Assembly (NCBI RefSeq): GCF_016469335.1
Contig: NZ_CP059888.1
Location: forward strand, 3,547,899-3,611,898
Source of the DNA: Flocculibacter collagenilyticus
GTDB lineage: Bacteria > Pseudomonadota > Gammaproteobacteria > Enterobacterales > Alteromonadaceae
Direction of reading: 5' to 3'
Length of the DNA stretch: 64,000 nt
Below the pieces are notes generated by a model that saw only the letters and a program-made list of their open reading frames with translations, made no database searches and had not been told where the DNA came from. Position numbers and translations under genes: made by a program. Every line of letters begins with the position of its first letter. Within the stretch, counting starts at the first letter, position 1. This document shows, one piece after another, positions 18,013 to 27,555 of this stretch.

Positions 18013-19554
18013 ATGTCGTCTAGCGCAACTCGGTACGTTGATCTATCAGTAGCAGAATTGATAGAACTTGCAGTCAACCGCAATGAAGGAACATTAGCTG
18101 CAAATGGCGCTTTTGTTGCTGTTACAGGTCGTCGTACTGGCCGCTCGCCAAAAGATCGCTATATTGTGAAAGAGCCATCTACTGAAAATGATATTCAGTG
18201 GGGCGCGGTTAACCAACCTATCGAAGCTGAAAAGTTTGATGCGTTATGGCAAAGAGTTGAAAACCACATTGTTGACAAAGATCACTTTGTTTCTCACTTA
18301 GAAGTAGGCGCAGATCCAGAGCACTATCAGCCGCTAATCGTTACTACCGAAACAGCTTGGCATCATGTGTTTGCTAAAAACCTTTTCATCATTCCTGAAG
18401 AATGGAACCAAGCAAATAAACCAGCATGGCAAATCTTAAACGTCCCTTCATTTGTGTGCGAGCCTGAGCGCGATGGCACCAATAGCGACGGCACAGTCAT
18501 GATCAATTTTGCCCAACGCAAAGTACTACTTGCTGGTATGCATTACGCGGGTGAAATGAAAAAGTCTATGTTCTCAGTGCAAAACTTCCTACTTCCAGCA
18601 AAAGGTGTATTACCAATGCACTGTTCTGCAAATGTAGGTGAAAAAGGTGACACAGCATTATTCTTTGGTTTATCAGGCACAGGGAAAACTACGTTATCTG
18701 CGGATCCAACACGCTTCCTAATTGGTGATGACGAGCACGGTTGGGCACCGGGCAGTGTGTTCAATATTGAAGGTGGTTGTTATGCAAAATGTATCGACTT
18801 ATCTCAGAAAAATGAACCCGTTATTTGGGACGCTATTCGTTTCGGCACAATTTTAGAAAACGTTGTATTAGACGAGCAACGTGTTGCTGATTATAAAAAT
18901 GATAACTTAACGCAAAATACGCGTGCAGCTTACCCATTAGAGCACATCGAAAAGCGTGTGATTGAAAACCGCGCTGGCGAACCAAAAGCCGTTGTGTTTT
19001 TAACATGTGATGTAAGTGGTGTATTACCGCCTGTATCAATTTTAAATGAAGAAGCTGCCGCTTATCACTTCTTAAGTGGATACACTGCGAAAGTAGGATC
19101 AACTGAGATCGGTTCAACATCTGCCATTGAATCAACCTTCTCAACTTGTTTCGGCGCACCTTTCTTCCCACGTCCTGCTGGCGTGTATGCTGAATTACTA
19201 ATGAAGCGTGTTAGAGAGTTCGGCGCAAAAGTTTACCTAGTAAACACTGGCTGGACGGGTGGTCCATACGGAATTGGTTCGCGTTTTGATATTCCAACTA
19301 CACGTGCTGTGGTTGACGCGATTGTGTCTGGAAAATTAGCAAAAGCTGAAACGCAGCACATTGATGTACTAAACCTAGATGTACCCGTTAAAGTACCGGG
19401 TGTAGATAGCGAATTGTTAAACCCAATCAATACATGGGATGACAAAGAAAAGTATCAAGAATATGCGCGCAAACTTGCACAAGACTTTGTTGAAAACTTC
19501 AAGAAATACGATGTATCAGCAGAGATTGTAAAAGCAGGTCCAAAACTTAAATAA
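18013..19554 (+). CDS. pckA: Phosphoenolpyruvate carboxykinase (ATP)
   Basis: Gluconeogenic enzyme converting oxaloacetate and ATP to phosphoenolpyruvate, CO2 and ADP in the cytoplasm. The 513 aa protein carries [15 protein letters not shown], the kinase-1a P-loop [14 protein letters not shown], the metal-binding GDDEHGW and the RFGTILENV block, all typical of the ATP-dependent family. The ATG at 18013 is preceded by CGGAGT. It is monocistronic, with its own terminator at 19579 shared with the convergent envZ. Its position next to ompR-envZ is conserved in many gammaproteobacteria. Confidence 0.97.
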   Translation: MSSSATRYVDLSVAELIELAVNRNEGTLAANGAFVAVTGRRTGRSPKDRYIVKEPSTENDIQWGAVNQPIEAEKFDALWQRVENHIVDKDHFVSHLEVGADPEHYQPLIVTTETAWHHVFAKNLFIIPEEWNQANKPAWQILNVPSFVCEPERDGTNSDGTVMINFAQRKVLLAGMHYAGEMKKSMFSVQNFLLPAKGVLPMHCSANVGEKGDTALFFGLSGTGKTTLSADPTRFLIGDDEHGWAPGSVFNIEGGCYAKCIDLSQKNEPVIWDAIRFGTILENVVLDEQRVADYKNDNLTQNTRAAYPLEHIEKRVIENRAGEPKAVVFLTCDVSGVLPPVSILNEEAAAYHFLSGYTAKVGSTEIGSTSAIESTFSTCFGAPFFPRPAGVYAELLMKRVREFGAKVYLVNTGWTGGPYGIGSRFDIPTTRAVVDAIVSGKLAKAETQHIDVLNLDVPVKVPGVDSELLNPINTWDDKEKYQEYARKLAQDFVENFKKYDVSAEIVKAGPKLK

Positions 19555-19578
19555 CCCTTTGCTTTACAGGTTATATTT

Positions 19579-19611
19579 AAAAGGCTAGATTTTATCAATC
19601 TAGCCTTTTTT
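19579..19611. terminator. Bidirectional rho-independent terminator between pckA and envZ
   Basis: AAAAGGCTAGATT, a short loop and AATCTAGCCTTTTTT form a 12-bp GC-containing stem with an A-run on one side and a T-run on the other. It serves both pckA (+) and the envZ side (-). Confidence 0.93.
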
Positions 19612-19670
19612 GTTTGGTATGCCTCATCCTAAATAAGGTTATTGTGAGGCAATTAACACCCACATCAATG

Positions 19671-20975
19671 CTATAAGCTTATCTCAAACGTTACCTTCGC
19701 TGCTAACCCGCCTCTAGCTAAATTAGATAGCTCTACTTGGCCATTGTGCATATCAATAATGCGCTTAATAATAGCCAAGCCTAAACCACTGCCTTCACTG
19801 CCTCGTGCTAAATCGCCTTGCGTAAACGGCTGGAATAGTCGTTCTATATCTTGCTCGGGAATGCCGGGGCCATAATCACTAACAATGACCCACGCCTGAT
19901 TACGCTTTTTATCAAAGCCTGTTTCTACTTCAATAATACCATCAGAATAACGAATCGCATTCTCAATTAAGTTAGTAAGCACTCGCTTAATTGCAATATA
20001 TCGTAACGGGATGGCTGGCAAAGCATCATCTAGCTCGGTACGTATGTCGCGACGATGGCTGCCTTCGGCTTCAACCACTTCTGCTACTATTAAATTTAAA
20101 TCTTGTTCAATCAGTGGCTCTTGTCTATGGTGACGAATGTACGCCATGAATTGATCAATAATCGCATTCATATCTTCTATGTCACCAATTATTCCTTCTC
20201 TTAGGTAATCTTCATTGGGTGACATCATCTCTGTCGCTAAGCGAATTCGTGTTAGTGGGGTGCGCAAATCATGACTAACACCTGCCATCAACACGTTACG
20301 ATCTTCTTCAAGCTGTTTAATGCCGTTCGACATTTGATTAAATGCGCGTGTTACCGCTTGAATTTCAGTGGATCCTTTCGCTTTAATTGGCTCGGGAAAT
20401 TCGCCTTTTCCGACTAATATAGCGGCTCGTTCAAGCTCTTTTAGTGGACGATTTAACTGCCTAACAAACAGCCAGCCCCCTGCCACACTTAATACACCAA
20501 TCACGACCAAGTACACTAACAATGGTGAAAAGTCGGCTTCATCATGGCCACTCAGTGGTATTTTTACCCATAAATTAGGGGCTTGCGGTGGCTTTACCCA
20601 ATAAAAATAGGTTTCACCTTGCGAAATACGCACTTCAGCAGGGCCACCAAGTTGTTTCGACATTTCATCAGATAAATAATGATAGAACGCCGCATCCGCT
20701 AATCCATGCTTATTGGCTTCACTATCAAGTAATACTTGTATACCTGTTGCTTCAAAAAAGTGGGTTGATAGTTCTTCCGGAATATCTAACTCTTCCGTAT
20801 CCACATCTAAAAACACGACTTTAATTTGCTTGGCAATAAGGTAGTTAATTTGTTGGGTGGTTGGTTTCATGACGTAAAACGTCACGGTAAGATAAGAGAC
20901 CAATTGGTTAAGTAGCAATAAAACACCAATTAAAAATACCGTTTGGCCAAATGCTGAACGAGGTAATAGTTTCAT
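19671..20975 (-). CDS. envZ: Osmosensor histidine kinase EnvZ
   Basis: Inner-membrane sensor kinase, 434 aa. TM1 lies at about 10-33, the periplasmic domain at 34-155 and TM2 at about 157-177, followed by a HAMP linker ([14 protein letters not shown]). The HisKA H-box reads [20 protein letters not shown] with the phospho-acceptor His, and the ATPase domain has the N-box ([12 protein letters not shown]), DYGPGIP, and [12 protein letters not shown]. It lies 68 bases downstream of ompR in the same operon, as in E. coli. It phosphorylates and dephosphorylates OmpR. Confidence 0.95.
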   Translation of the reverse strand: MKLLPRSAFGQTVFLIGVLLLLNQLVSYLTVTFYVMKPTTQQINYLIAKQIKVVFLDVDTEELDIPEELSTHFFEATGIQVLLDSEANKHGLADAAFYHYLSDEMSKQLGGPAEVRISQGETYFYWVKPPQAPNLWVKIPLSGHDEADFSPLLVYLVVIGVLSVAGGWLFVRQLNRPLKELERAAILVGKGEFPEPIKAKGSTEIQAVTRAFNQMSNGIKQLEEDRNVLMAGVSHDLRTPLTRIRLATEMMSPNEDYLREGIIGDIEDMNAIIDQFMAYIRHHRQEPLIEQDLNLIVAEVVEAEGSHRRDIRTELDDALPAIPLRYIAIKRVLTNLIENAIRYSDGIIEVETGFDKKRNQAWVIVSDYGPGIPEQDIERLFQPFTQGDLARGSEGSGLGLAIIKRIIDMHNGQVELSNLARGGLAAKVTFEISL

Positions 20976-21043
20976 GTCATCCTAAGCGCTAATATCAGCG
21001 AGGTAATATTAGCGACTTTAAAGAACAAAAAAGGTAGCTTTAC

Positions 21044-21769
21044 TTAAGCCTGTTGCTCACCGTCTGGAACAAAAACGTAACCTAGGCCCCAAACTGTTTG
21101 AATATAACGCGGCTTTGTATGATCTTCTTCAACCATTTTACGCAAACGCGACACTTGTACGTCGATACTACGTTCTAAGGCAGAATAATCTCTACCACGA
21201 GCCAAGTTCATTAGCTTATCTCGCGATAAAGGCTCCCTAGGATGTGTGACTAAGGATTTTAATACCGCAAATTCGCCGCTAGTCAGTGGCATCATTTCGT
21301 CACCACGACGCATTTCTCTTGTAGCTAAATTCAGCGAGAACTCACCAAACTCTACCGTCCCTTCTTCGGCATTAGGCGCACCAGGCACATCCTGCGTTTT
21401 GCGGCGTAGCACTGCTTTAATACGAGCAAGTAATTCTCTTGGGTTAAAAGGTTTTGGCAAATAATCGTCGGCACCCAATTCAAGGCCAATAATGCGATCG
21501 ACTTCGTCACCTTTTGCAGTAAGCATAATAATCGGGATTTCATTTTCTTTTTGGCGTAAACGACGGCAAATAGACAAACCATCTTCACCGGGTAACATGA
21601 GATCAAGTACCATCATATGGAAATTTTCGCGTTCTAGTAACCTATCCATTTGCTCAGAATTTGCCGCCGAACGCACGATATAACCTTGCTCAACTAAATA
21701 ACGCTCAAGTAATGAACGTAATCGCATATCGTCATCTACCACTAAGATTTTGGAAGTTTCCTGTCCCAT
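21044..21769 (-). CDS. ompR: DNA-binding response regulator OmpR
   Basis: Response regulator of about 241 aa with an N-terminal receiver (ILVVDDDMRLRSLLERYL; phospho-acceptor Asp in MVLDLMLPGEDG; Lys in LPKPFNPREL) and a C-terminal winged-helix domain (LTSGEFAVLKSLVTHPREPLSR through VWGLGYVFVP). Identity to E. coli OmpR is very high along the whole length. I place the start at ATG 21769 (MGQETSKILVVDDD), with GGA seven bases upstream; the frame stays open to 21817, but those codons look like leader. First gene of ompR-envZ; the likely regulon is porin genes. Confidence 0.96.
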   Translation of the reverse strand: MGQETSKILVVDDDMRLRSLLERYLVEQGYIVRSAANSEQMDRLLERENFHMMVLDLMLPGEDGLSICRRLRQKENEIPIIMLTAKGDEVDRIIGLELGADDYLPKPFNPRELLARIKAVLRRKTQDVPGAPNAEEGTVEFGEFSLNLATREMRRGDEMMPLTSGEFAVLKSLVTHPREPLSRDKLMNLARGRDYSALERSIDVQVSRLRKMVEEDHTKPRYIQTVWGLGYVFVPDGEQQA

Positions 21770-21871
21770 GAGTAATCCGCTTTTATTATTAATTCTATTA
21801 GCACTACTATAAGGCAATCTGTATGAAATACAAATGACTACAGCATCAGAAGTTTGTTACAAAGTTTAACG

Positions 21872-24800
21872 TTACTCCTCTGTTACTGCGTCAATATTGC
21901 TTCGCTTAGTTTCCGATTTAATATTGCTGTCGACACCTTGCCTTACAGGTCCTGCATATGCGCTTAATGCGTCAATCACAACCTTATTACGTCCAGATTT
22001 TTTACCCTTATACAAGGCTTCATCTGCGCGGTTTAGGCACGTATCAAAGTCAACGCCAGCAGCGTATTGGCATACACCAAATGTTAGCGTGACATCAAAC
22101 TGGTGTTCTTCATACTCAAAAGGCGCATTTTGTATTCTTACGCGAATTTTTTCAGCAATTAATTTGGCCCCTGTAATGTTCGTATCGGGAAATAAAAAGA
22201 TAAACTCTTCGCCGCCCCATCTAGCCACAACATCTTGCTCTCTGACGGATGCCTTTAATACTTTCGCCACACTTCTAAGTACATAATCCCCAGCTTTGTG
22301 GCCATAGTTATCATTAAATTGCTTGAAATGATCGATATCAGCAATGGCAATACTAAACGTAGAACAATTTCGTTTAAACCGAACTAATGCCGCATCCACT
22401 TCATTTTGAAAACCACGACGATTAGGTAATTTAGTTAAGAAGTCGGTAAGAGAAAGTTGAGTTAACTGCTCGTTGGCCGCTTTTAATTCGAATGTACGTG
22501 ATTGCAGCTCTGCTGTGCGTTCCGACACTTTCAATTCTAATTTTTGGTTAATTTCGCAAATACGGCGCACACGTCTCTGCTGCCATAAGTAAGTAAGCCC
22601 TAATAAACACAAAATCCCAACTAGCTTTAACCAAATAGACTCCCACCACGGTTGCGGTACGTAGATTTTTATTACTGCCGTGCTTCCAAATATGCCTGCA
22701 TTATTAGAGCCTTGCACTTGGAACACATATTCACCTAAGTCTAAATTTGTGTAAGTCGCCGTGCGCTGACGGCTAACAGGCAACCACTCCTCGTCATAGC
22801 CTTCCATTTTATAACTGTATAAGTTTTCTTCAGGCGCAACATAATCAAGTGAAGAAAATTTAAACGTTATGCTTTTATTTTTAACGTTTAGATGAATTTC
22901 GTTATTAATAAACTGAACTGGTTCATTGTCCACTAACACCTGAGTGACAACGGTATTTGGCTTATGCTGATTAACGCTGATATCTTTTGGATAGAACGCA
23001 GTAAATCCATCATGGCCGCTAAAATAAAGCTTGCCGTTGGGATCAATGTACGCTGACGAAACGCTGAAGGCATCTGAATGCAAACCATCAGATTTTGAGA
23101 AAAACGTAAACTGGTCATTGGCATGATCGAAACGAACCAAGCCGCGGCGAGTACTTAGCCACAGTGCGTCATTTTCGTCCTGCAAAATAGATTGCACCGC
23201 GCGGTTCACTAAGCCATTGTTTGTGTCGTATCGTTTGAATGTTCCATCTAAGCTTAACATCTGGTTCAAGCCGTAATGGGTGGCAACCCAAATAGTGCCG
23301 TCACGCGCTTGTAAAATATCGGTCACCCAGTTGCCATTCAAACTCCTTTTGTCTGCCATATCATAGCTAAAATATTGAAACGTTTTGTGTTCTGGTAGAA
23401 ATAAACTCAGTCCGCTGTCATTACTGCCTAACCAAAACCTTCCTAGCGAGTCTTGATAAAAAAACGTGTGGTCAGCATGCGATGTAAAACGCTCAACACT
23501 ATTATCTTCAGGCGACCATTTAACTAGCCCTCTGTCCTTTTCAATAAACCACACTTGCTTGTTTTTATCTTCATGGATGTCTACGATGTTTGAAATATTC
23601 AGTGATTGGAGCGTTGCTCGATAATCCACTAGCGTCTTACTTGCAAAATCAAATAAATAAACACCATTTGAAGCACTAATCCAAATGTTGCCATTATAAC
23701 TTTTCGCTAACCGCCAAATAACAGAATCCAGCTTTTGCTGGTAAGCATGTTCAAGTGCAGTGAATGTATTTGTACTTGGATCATACAAAATGACACCACC
23801 ACGTGTGCCCAACCATAGCACGCCCGAATCATCCGTTAGCATACTACTAATTTGGCTATAAGCGCCTGAAAGCCCCAATGCTTCGTGATAATTAATCTTA
23901 CTTTCAAACACTTGCTGCTTAATTCGCAACTTCTTAACACCGGACGCTGCAGTGGTAATCCAGATCATTCCCGATGCATCTTGGTGCACATCTTTTATAC
24001 TTTTATTGGCAAACATAATAAATTCGCCTTGCTCCGAAAGTGGCAAGAATGAAAGTGTATTTAAGTCTAAGTAAAGCAACCCTGTCATAGTTGCCACCCA
24101 AATACCTTGGCTGCCATCTTCAATCAAGTGGTTAACGATGGCCTCTTTACCATGCGGAAATGGGACATGTACAAACGTTTCAGTATGAGGATCTAAATAA
24201 CTGAGTTGACCTTCTGAACCAACCCACAAGCGCGCTTTATTATCAATTAATAAAGTGCGTGCTTCGTTTTGGTCGGATGAATTGATGTGCGGCACATAAA
24301 ATGGTACGGTCTTAAATACTTCACGTTCAATATCAAAGTAATTTAAACCATCTGACGTGCCAACCCATAAATTACCATCTGGCGCCTGAATAATGCTCCA
24401 CACACGATTATTAGAAATACTATGCGGGTTATCTTTATCGTGCTCATAACGTGTAAAGGTCTTTAACTGTTCTTCAAATAAATTTAAACCACCGCCATTC
24501 GTCCCCATCCACAAGCGGTGTTCTTTATCTTCAAAAAATGACTGCACCCGATCAGCAGAAATGCTGGTGGGATCTTCAACGCGATGGCGAAAGCGTGTGA
24601 ACGTTTCTGTACTGGCATCATAACGATTAGCACCACCACCCCATGTTCCAACCCATAGCCGATCTTTCGAATCAATAAACAAATTGCCCGCTAAACTACT
24701 GGAAATAGAGGATGGATTTGCCGAGTCATGACGAAATACTTTAAATTGCGTACCGTCATAACGGTTCAGCCCATCTACCGTACCGAACCATAAGAAGCCC

Positions 24801-25054
24801 TGTTTATCCTGCACCATAGAAAACACTGTGGTATCAGACAAGCCTTCATAGCTAGAAAAGCTTTTGTCTAACTCAAGAACACGATGCGGCGGGGTGTCAT
24901 TTGACGTAATTTGATTGTTAAACTGACTGGCGTAATAAGAGCGTGAGTGTGCAAATGCCTCACCACTAATGGTACTTAAGATGAACAACGTAATAAACGA
25001 TGTGATGAGCAACAGGCAAGCCGATGTTAATAGTGAACGAGAACTAACGCTCAT
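21872..25054 (-). CDS. Reg_prop beta-propeller sensor with Y_Y_Y domain and GGDEF output (diguanylate cyclase)
   Basis: Membrane sensor of about 1060 aa. The ATG at 25054 has AAGGGA upstream and opens a signal/TM segment; an upstream start at 25105 has no ribosome site. I count about 14 Reg_prop blades (LWFGTVDGLNRYD, LWVGTWGGGANRYD, LWMGTNGGGLNLFE and so on), enough for two seven-bladed propellers in the periplasm. A Y_Y_Y domain follows (YSYKMEGYDEEW ... YVFQVQGSNNAG), then one TM helix (LKLVGILCLLGLTYLW), a coiled coil and a GGDEF domain with the active motif RWGGEEF. The architecture resembles hybrid two-component systems whose kinase output has been replaced by c-di-GMP synthesis. Ligand unknown; relatives often sense polysaccharide products. 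Confidence 0.92.
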   Translation of the reverse strand: MSVSSRSLLTSACLLLITSFITLFILSTISGEAFAHSRSYYASQFNNQITSNDTPPHRVLELDKSFSSYEGLSDTTVFSMVQDKQGFLWFGTVDGLNRYDGTQFKVFRHDSANPSSISSSLAGNLFIDSKDRLWVGTWGGGANRYDASTETFTRFRHRVEDPTSISADRVQSFFEDKEHRLWMGTNGGGLNLFEEQLKTFTRYEHDKDNPHSISNNRVWSIIQAPDGNLWVGTSDGLNYFDIEREVFKTVPFYVPHINSSDQNEARTLLIDNKARLWVGSEGQLSYLDPHTETFVHVPFPHGKEAIVNHLIEDGSQGIWVATMTGLLYLDLNTLSFLPLSEQGEFIMFANKSIKDVHQDASGMIWITTAASGVKKLRIKQQVFESKINYHEALGLSGAYSQISSMLTDDSGVLWLGTRGGVILYDPSTNTFTALEHAYQQKLDSVIWRLAKSYNGNIWISASNGVYLFDFASKTLVDYRATLQSLNISNIVDIHEDKNKQVWFIEKDRGLVKWSPEDNSVERFTSHADHTFFYQDSLGRFWLGSNDSGLSLFLPEHKTFQYFSYDMADKRSLNGNWVTDILQARDGTIWVATHYGLNQMLSLDGTFKRYDTNNGLVNRAVQSILQDENDALWLSTRRGLVRFDHANDQFTFFSKSDGLHSDAFSVSSAYIDPNGKLYFSGHDGFTAFYPKDISVNQHKPNTVVTQVLVDNEPVQFINNEIHLNVKNKSITFKFSSLDYVAPEENLYSYKMEGYDEEWLPVSRQRTATYTNLDLGEYVFQVQGSNNAGIFGSTAVIKIYVPQPWWESIWLKLVGILCLLGLTYLWQQRRVRRICEINQKLELKVSERTAELQSRTFELKAANEQLTQLSLTDFLTKLPNRRGFQNEVDAALVRFKRNCSTFSIAIADIDHFKQFNDNYGHKAGDYVLRSVAKVLKASVREQDVVARWGGEEFIFLFPDTNITGAKLIAEKIRVRIQNAPFEYEEHQFDVTLTFGVCQYAAGVDFDTCLNRADEALYKGKKSGRNKVVIDALSAYAGPVRQGVDSNIKSETKRSNIDAVTEE

Positions 25055-25257
25055 CCGCCCTTTCCCTTCGCCACACACGGCGAGGCATAAATGATTAATT
25101 TTCATTACTACTACTATTATGAAAATGATTTTTTATTATGCTATAACCTTAACAAAATTAAGGAGAATAAAATATGCTTAAGATGAAATAATAAGCAAAA
25201 AGCGTTTAAATTATTGTCTAATAAGCTATTCTTTTTTCAACAGGGTACACCTGACTT

Positions 25258-25743
25258 TCACTCTTCAAACGGTTTATATTGTATTGTATTGATATACCAT
25301 TCTTTTACACCAGAAGGCGTATTTACTGTTACCTCGTCATCAATTTCTTTACCAATTAAAGCGCGAGCCATGGGCGAATCAATCGTAATGTAGTTTTTTT
25401 TAGTATCAATCTCATCAGAGCCAACAATACGACAGCGTAATGTTTCACCCTCATCGTTTTCCACTTCCACCCACGCCCCAAAAAATACCTTACCTTCCTG
25501 CTGCGGTGAATAGTTAACAATTTCTAATACTTCTAAGCGCTTGTCTAAATAGCGAACGCGCCTGTCAATTTCACGCAAGCGTCGTTTACCATAAATATAT
25601 TCTGCATTTTCACTACGGTCGCCCAGCGCAGCCGCTTCAGACACAGACTGCGTAATTCTAGGGCGCTCTTCTTTCCATAAATATTTTAGTTCGCGTTCAA
25701 GCGCATCCCAGCCATCGCGGGTAATGTAATTTGATCGTTTCAT
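25258..25743 (-). CDS. greB: Transcription elongation factor GreB
   Basis: Transcript-cleavage factor that rescues backtracked RNA polymerase. The 161 aa protein has the N-terminal coiled coil with the acidic tip motif (LGDRSENAEYIYGKRRLREIDRRVRYLDKRL) and the C-terminal FKBP-like domain (VFFGAWVEVEN, SPMARALIGKEIDDEVTV). The YIYGKRRLREID segment and basic patch separate it from GreA. It lies in the ompR neighbourhood, as in E. coli, and marks the left edge of conserved chromosome before the cassette strip. Confidence 0.96.
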   Translation of the reverse strand: MKRSNYITRDGWDALERELKYLWKEERPRITQSVSEAAALGDRSENAEYIYGKRRLREIDRRVRYLDKRLEVLEIVNYSPQQEGKVFFGAWVEVENDEGETLRCRIVGSDEIDTKKNYITIDSPMARALIGKEIDDEVTVNTPSGVKEWYINTIQYKPFEE

Positions 25744-25822
25744 TTTTTGTATGCGACTGTGATTATAAAAATGTTGAGATCATACCTGTTTGCGAAAGGT
25801 ATAGCATTATTTGAATTCAATC

Positions 25823-25851
25823 TAAAAAAGCACAGCAAAAATCACTGTGCT
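25823..25851 (-). terminator. Rho-independent terminator downstream of the secreted hypothetical gene
   Basis: On the minus strand AGCACAG, a nine-base loop and CTGTGCT are followed by a run of six Ts. It lies 58 bases past the stop of the gene at 25909 and upstream of greB, so it ends the cassette strip transcript. Confidence 0.8.
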
Positions 25852-25908
25852 CTATCTACCCTAAAACATAAATACCCATCACATTTCACGTGAGAATAAA
25901 CGATGCAT

Positions 25909-26484
25909 TTAATTTTTATTGAACTTATTTAGTGCCTTCGTTTGCTTTTCAATAACATCTACATATTGCTCAGCACTAAAAAACTCACACTTTTTGGCTC
26001 CAAAATGTAACTGATTCGTATATATCGTAAATGTCTCAGGAAAGTAACCAGAAAAATTAGGAATTCTAGGCGATAAAAAATACACTATATACTCTTTATT
26101 TGAACTTAACTTAAAGTGCTTATCAAGATTAAGCGTGTACCTTAATGTTTGCCATGGAGCAATAGTAACCGTCTTATCAGGCCCATTAATTGGCATTCTT
26201 AGCCACTTAGGTGACTCTGTTATATCTATTGTTGCGTGCTTGTATAGTAAGTCATAAGGAATCACACTAACTAAGCCATATCGAAGTTCCTTATTTAACC
26301 CCAAATCACTTTCTCGAATTTCAATAGGATCATTAAAGTTATTGTGTATCACAACTTCAATACTAGTGCCTCCCTCTCCTTCTGGGCATTTAAGCTCAGT
26401 AGATAACGTCCCCCACTCAGAGTGAGCAACCACAAAAAAAGAGGCAAAAAAATAAAACACTATGGAAAATATCAATCTAGTCAT
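25909..26484 (-). CDS. Secreted protein of unknown function
   Basis: A 191 aa protein with a clear signal peptide (MTRLIFSIVFYFFASFFVVAHS), so probably periplasmic or exported. Two cysteines (LKCPEG and KKCEFF) could form a disulfide. The middle part, TVTIAPWQTLRYTLNLDKHFKLSSNKEYIVYF, resembles the beta-sandwich pattern seen in N-terminal regions of some secreted metallopeptidases, but no catalytic motif is present, so I do not assign a function. It is the most downstream gene of the cassette strip. An attC-like site lies on its upstream side (26553-26714) but none on its downstream side. Confidence 0.7.
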   Translation of the reverse strand: MTRLIFSIVFYFFASFFVVAHSEWGTLSTELKCPEGEGGTSIEVVIHNNFNDPIEIRESDLGLNKELRYGLVSVIPYDLLYKHATIDITESPKWLRMPINGPDKTVTIAPWQTLRYTLNLDKHFKLSSNKEYIVYFLSPRIPNFSGYFPETFTIYTNQLHFGAKKCEFFSAEQYVDVIEKQTKALNKFNKN

Positions 26485-26552
26485 TTATATGATACTCCTG
26501 ACTGTAATGACATAGTTAATTTGGGCGCCTGATTAGAACTGCTATCATAGCA

Positions 26553-26714
26553 GCATAACAAACTTAGTTACGGCGAGAAAACCGAAAAAAGAGACTCTGA
26601 CTGCCTGTCTCGGAAAAGTGATTGTGATATGACATTCTATGCTAAGAGATAAAGTTATTTGGGAAGCGCCAAAAGCTTAAAATTAGCCATAGGTGCCACC
26701 GTCTCTTGTTAGCT
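26553..26714 (-). repeat. attC-like recombination site 1 (integron cassette boundary)
   Basis: Bounded by GCATAAC at 26553 and GTTAGCT at 26708. Read on the minus strand it begins AGCTAACAAGAGACGG just past the toxin stop and ends in GTTATGC. These ends match the R''/R' core boxes (AAC...GTT) of attC sites. About three quarters of the sequence matches the element at 27393-27555, in the same position relative to a gene end. Typical of integron cassettes with related recombination sites. Confidence 0.65.
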
Positions 26715-26724
26715 ATACAAATCA

Positions 26725-27021
26725 CTAAATTAGTAAAAAACGCCTCAGATCTTGTTCTTGACGCATCACGTGTAATATAAAAAGTCTATTTCCGTCGAGT
26801 TTATAAAAAATCCGGCATGGGCTTACTACGATTTCTCTGTAATTTAGAGTCGGTATTTCAGGAGGAACTCTCCCCGATTCTGGATGAGTTTCCAATCTTT
26901 CCGTTTTGTCGAAAATTGTTTGAACTAGTTTTTGGGCGGCAGCTAAATTAGCAACAGCTATATAATCAGCAATCTCATTGAGTTCGTCTAGAGCGGGCCT
27001 TGTCCATATTATTTCAGCCAT
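26725..27021 (-). CDS. RelE/ParE-family toxin
   Basis: A 98 aa toxin of the RelE/ParE superfamily. Family landmarks are the N-terminal IIWTRPALDELNEIADYIA, LETHPESGRVPPEIP, YREIVVSPCRIFYKLDGNRLFILHVMRQEQDL; the HxxR-type C-terminal part fits ParE better than mRNA-cleaving RelE. The start overlaps the end of the antitoxin gene by 13 bases, typical of a coupled toxin-antitoxin operon. It lies within a cassette with an attC-like site directly after its stop. Target (gyrase or ribosome) cannot be told from sequence. Confidence 0.88.
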   Translation of the reverse strand: MAEIIWTRPALDELNEIADYIAVANLAAAQKLVQTIFDKTERLETHPESGRVPPEIPTLNYREIVVSPCRIFYKLDGNRLFILHVMRQEQDLRRFLLI

Positions 27022-27266
27022 TTATTCATTTGCTCTTTGGCTTGTTCATTTGTCACTACCTGATCATTTCTAATCGCCTGTTCCCCTCTAGCGATGCCTT
27101 CCAATATGGCCATGCGTCTTTGCATCATTTCATAATCCTCAACATCAACTAGATAGGCTGACGGCTTTCCATGTTCAGTGATTAATACAGGCTCTTTAGT
27201 AGAGTGAAGATCAGCTAATATTTTAGTAGCTTGTCTTTTTAATGTGGTAACTAATTCAACTTTCAT
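27009..27266 (-). CDS. Phd/YefM-family antitoxin
   Basis: Antitoxin and autorepressor of about 85 aa for the adjacent ParE-like toxin. The N-terminal DNA-binding Phd/YefM fold is visible as MKVELVTTLKRQATKILADL followed by EPVLITEHGKPSAYLVDVEDYEMM; the C-terminal tail that wraps the toxin is polar and probably disordered. I place the start at ATG 27266 (GAGAG upstream); the frame extends to 27296 without a better signal. Direct repeats just upstream are candidate operators. Confidence 0.88.
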   Translation of the reverse strand: MKVELVTTLKRQATKILADLHSTKEPVLITEHGKPSAYLVDVEDYEMMQRRMAILEGIARGEQAIRNDQVVTNEQAKEQMNKWLK

Positions 27267-27288
27267 AGTATCAACTCTCAATAAACAA

Positions 27289-27309
27289 AGTATCACTATA
27301 GTATCACTA
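27289..27309 (-). promoter_or_regulatory. Direct-repeat operator/promoter of the toxin-antitoxin pair
   Basis: AGTATCACTA occurs at 27289-27298 and 27300-27309, with a partial third copy (AGTATCA) at 27267. On the minus strand a TATAGT -10-like hexamer falls within the repeat. Such repeats are usual operators for Phd-type autorepressors. Confidence 0.55.
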
Positions 27310-27392
27310 GCAACTCAAACGTCAACCGTATAGCTACTTTCAATAACGAGCGCAAGCACGTAGAGCGTAGTGTTCATCCCTGCTTATAAAAC

Positions 27393-27555
27393 GCAATATC
27401 ACAAATTAGTTACAGCTGGAAAGCCTAAAAAGTGGCACTGATTGTCTATGTCAGAAAAGTGATTGTGATATGAAATTCTATGCTAAGAGATGAGGTTATG
27501 TAGGAAGCGCTAAAAGCCATAAATTAGCCATTGATGCTATCGTCTCTTGTTAGCT
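27393..27555 (-). repeat. attC-like recombination site 2
   Basis: It begins with AGCTAACAAGAGACG on the minus strand, overlapping the trypsin stop codon. It runs through the same blocks as site 1, including the shared AAAAGTGATTGTGATATGA, and ends near 27393 with a degraded GTGATATT where site 1 has GTTATGC. Stop-codon overlap with the R'' box is common in cassettes. Confidence 0.65.

Noticed and set aside
26553-27555. The two similar 160-base repeats read as ends of a transposon or prophage
   Set aside because: They are in direct orientation, each placed after a gene end, and further attC-like sites with different interiors follow, which fits cassettes better.
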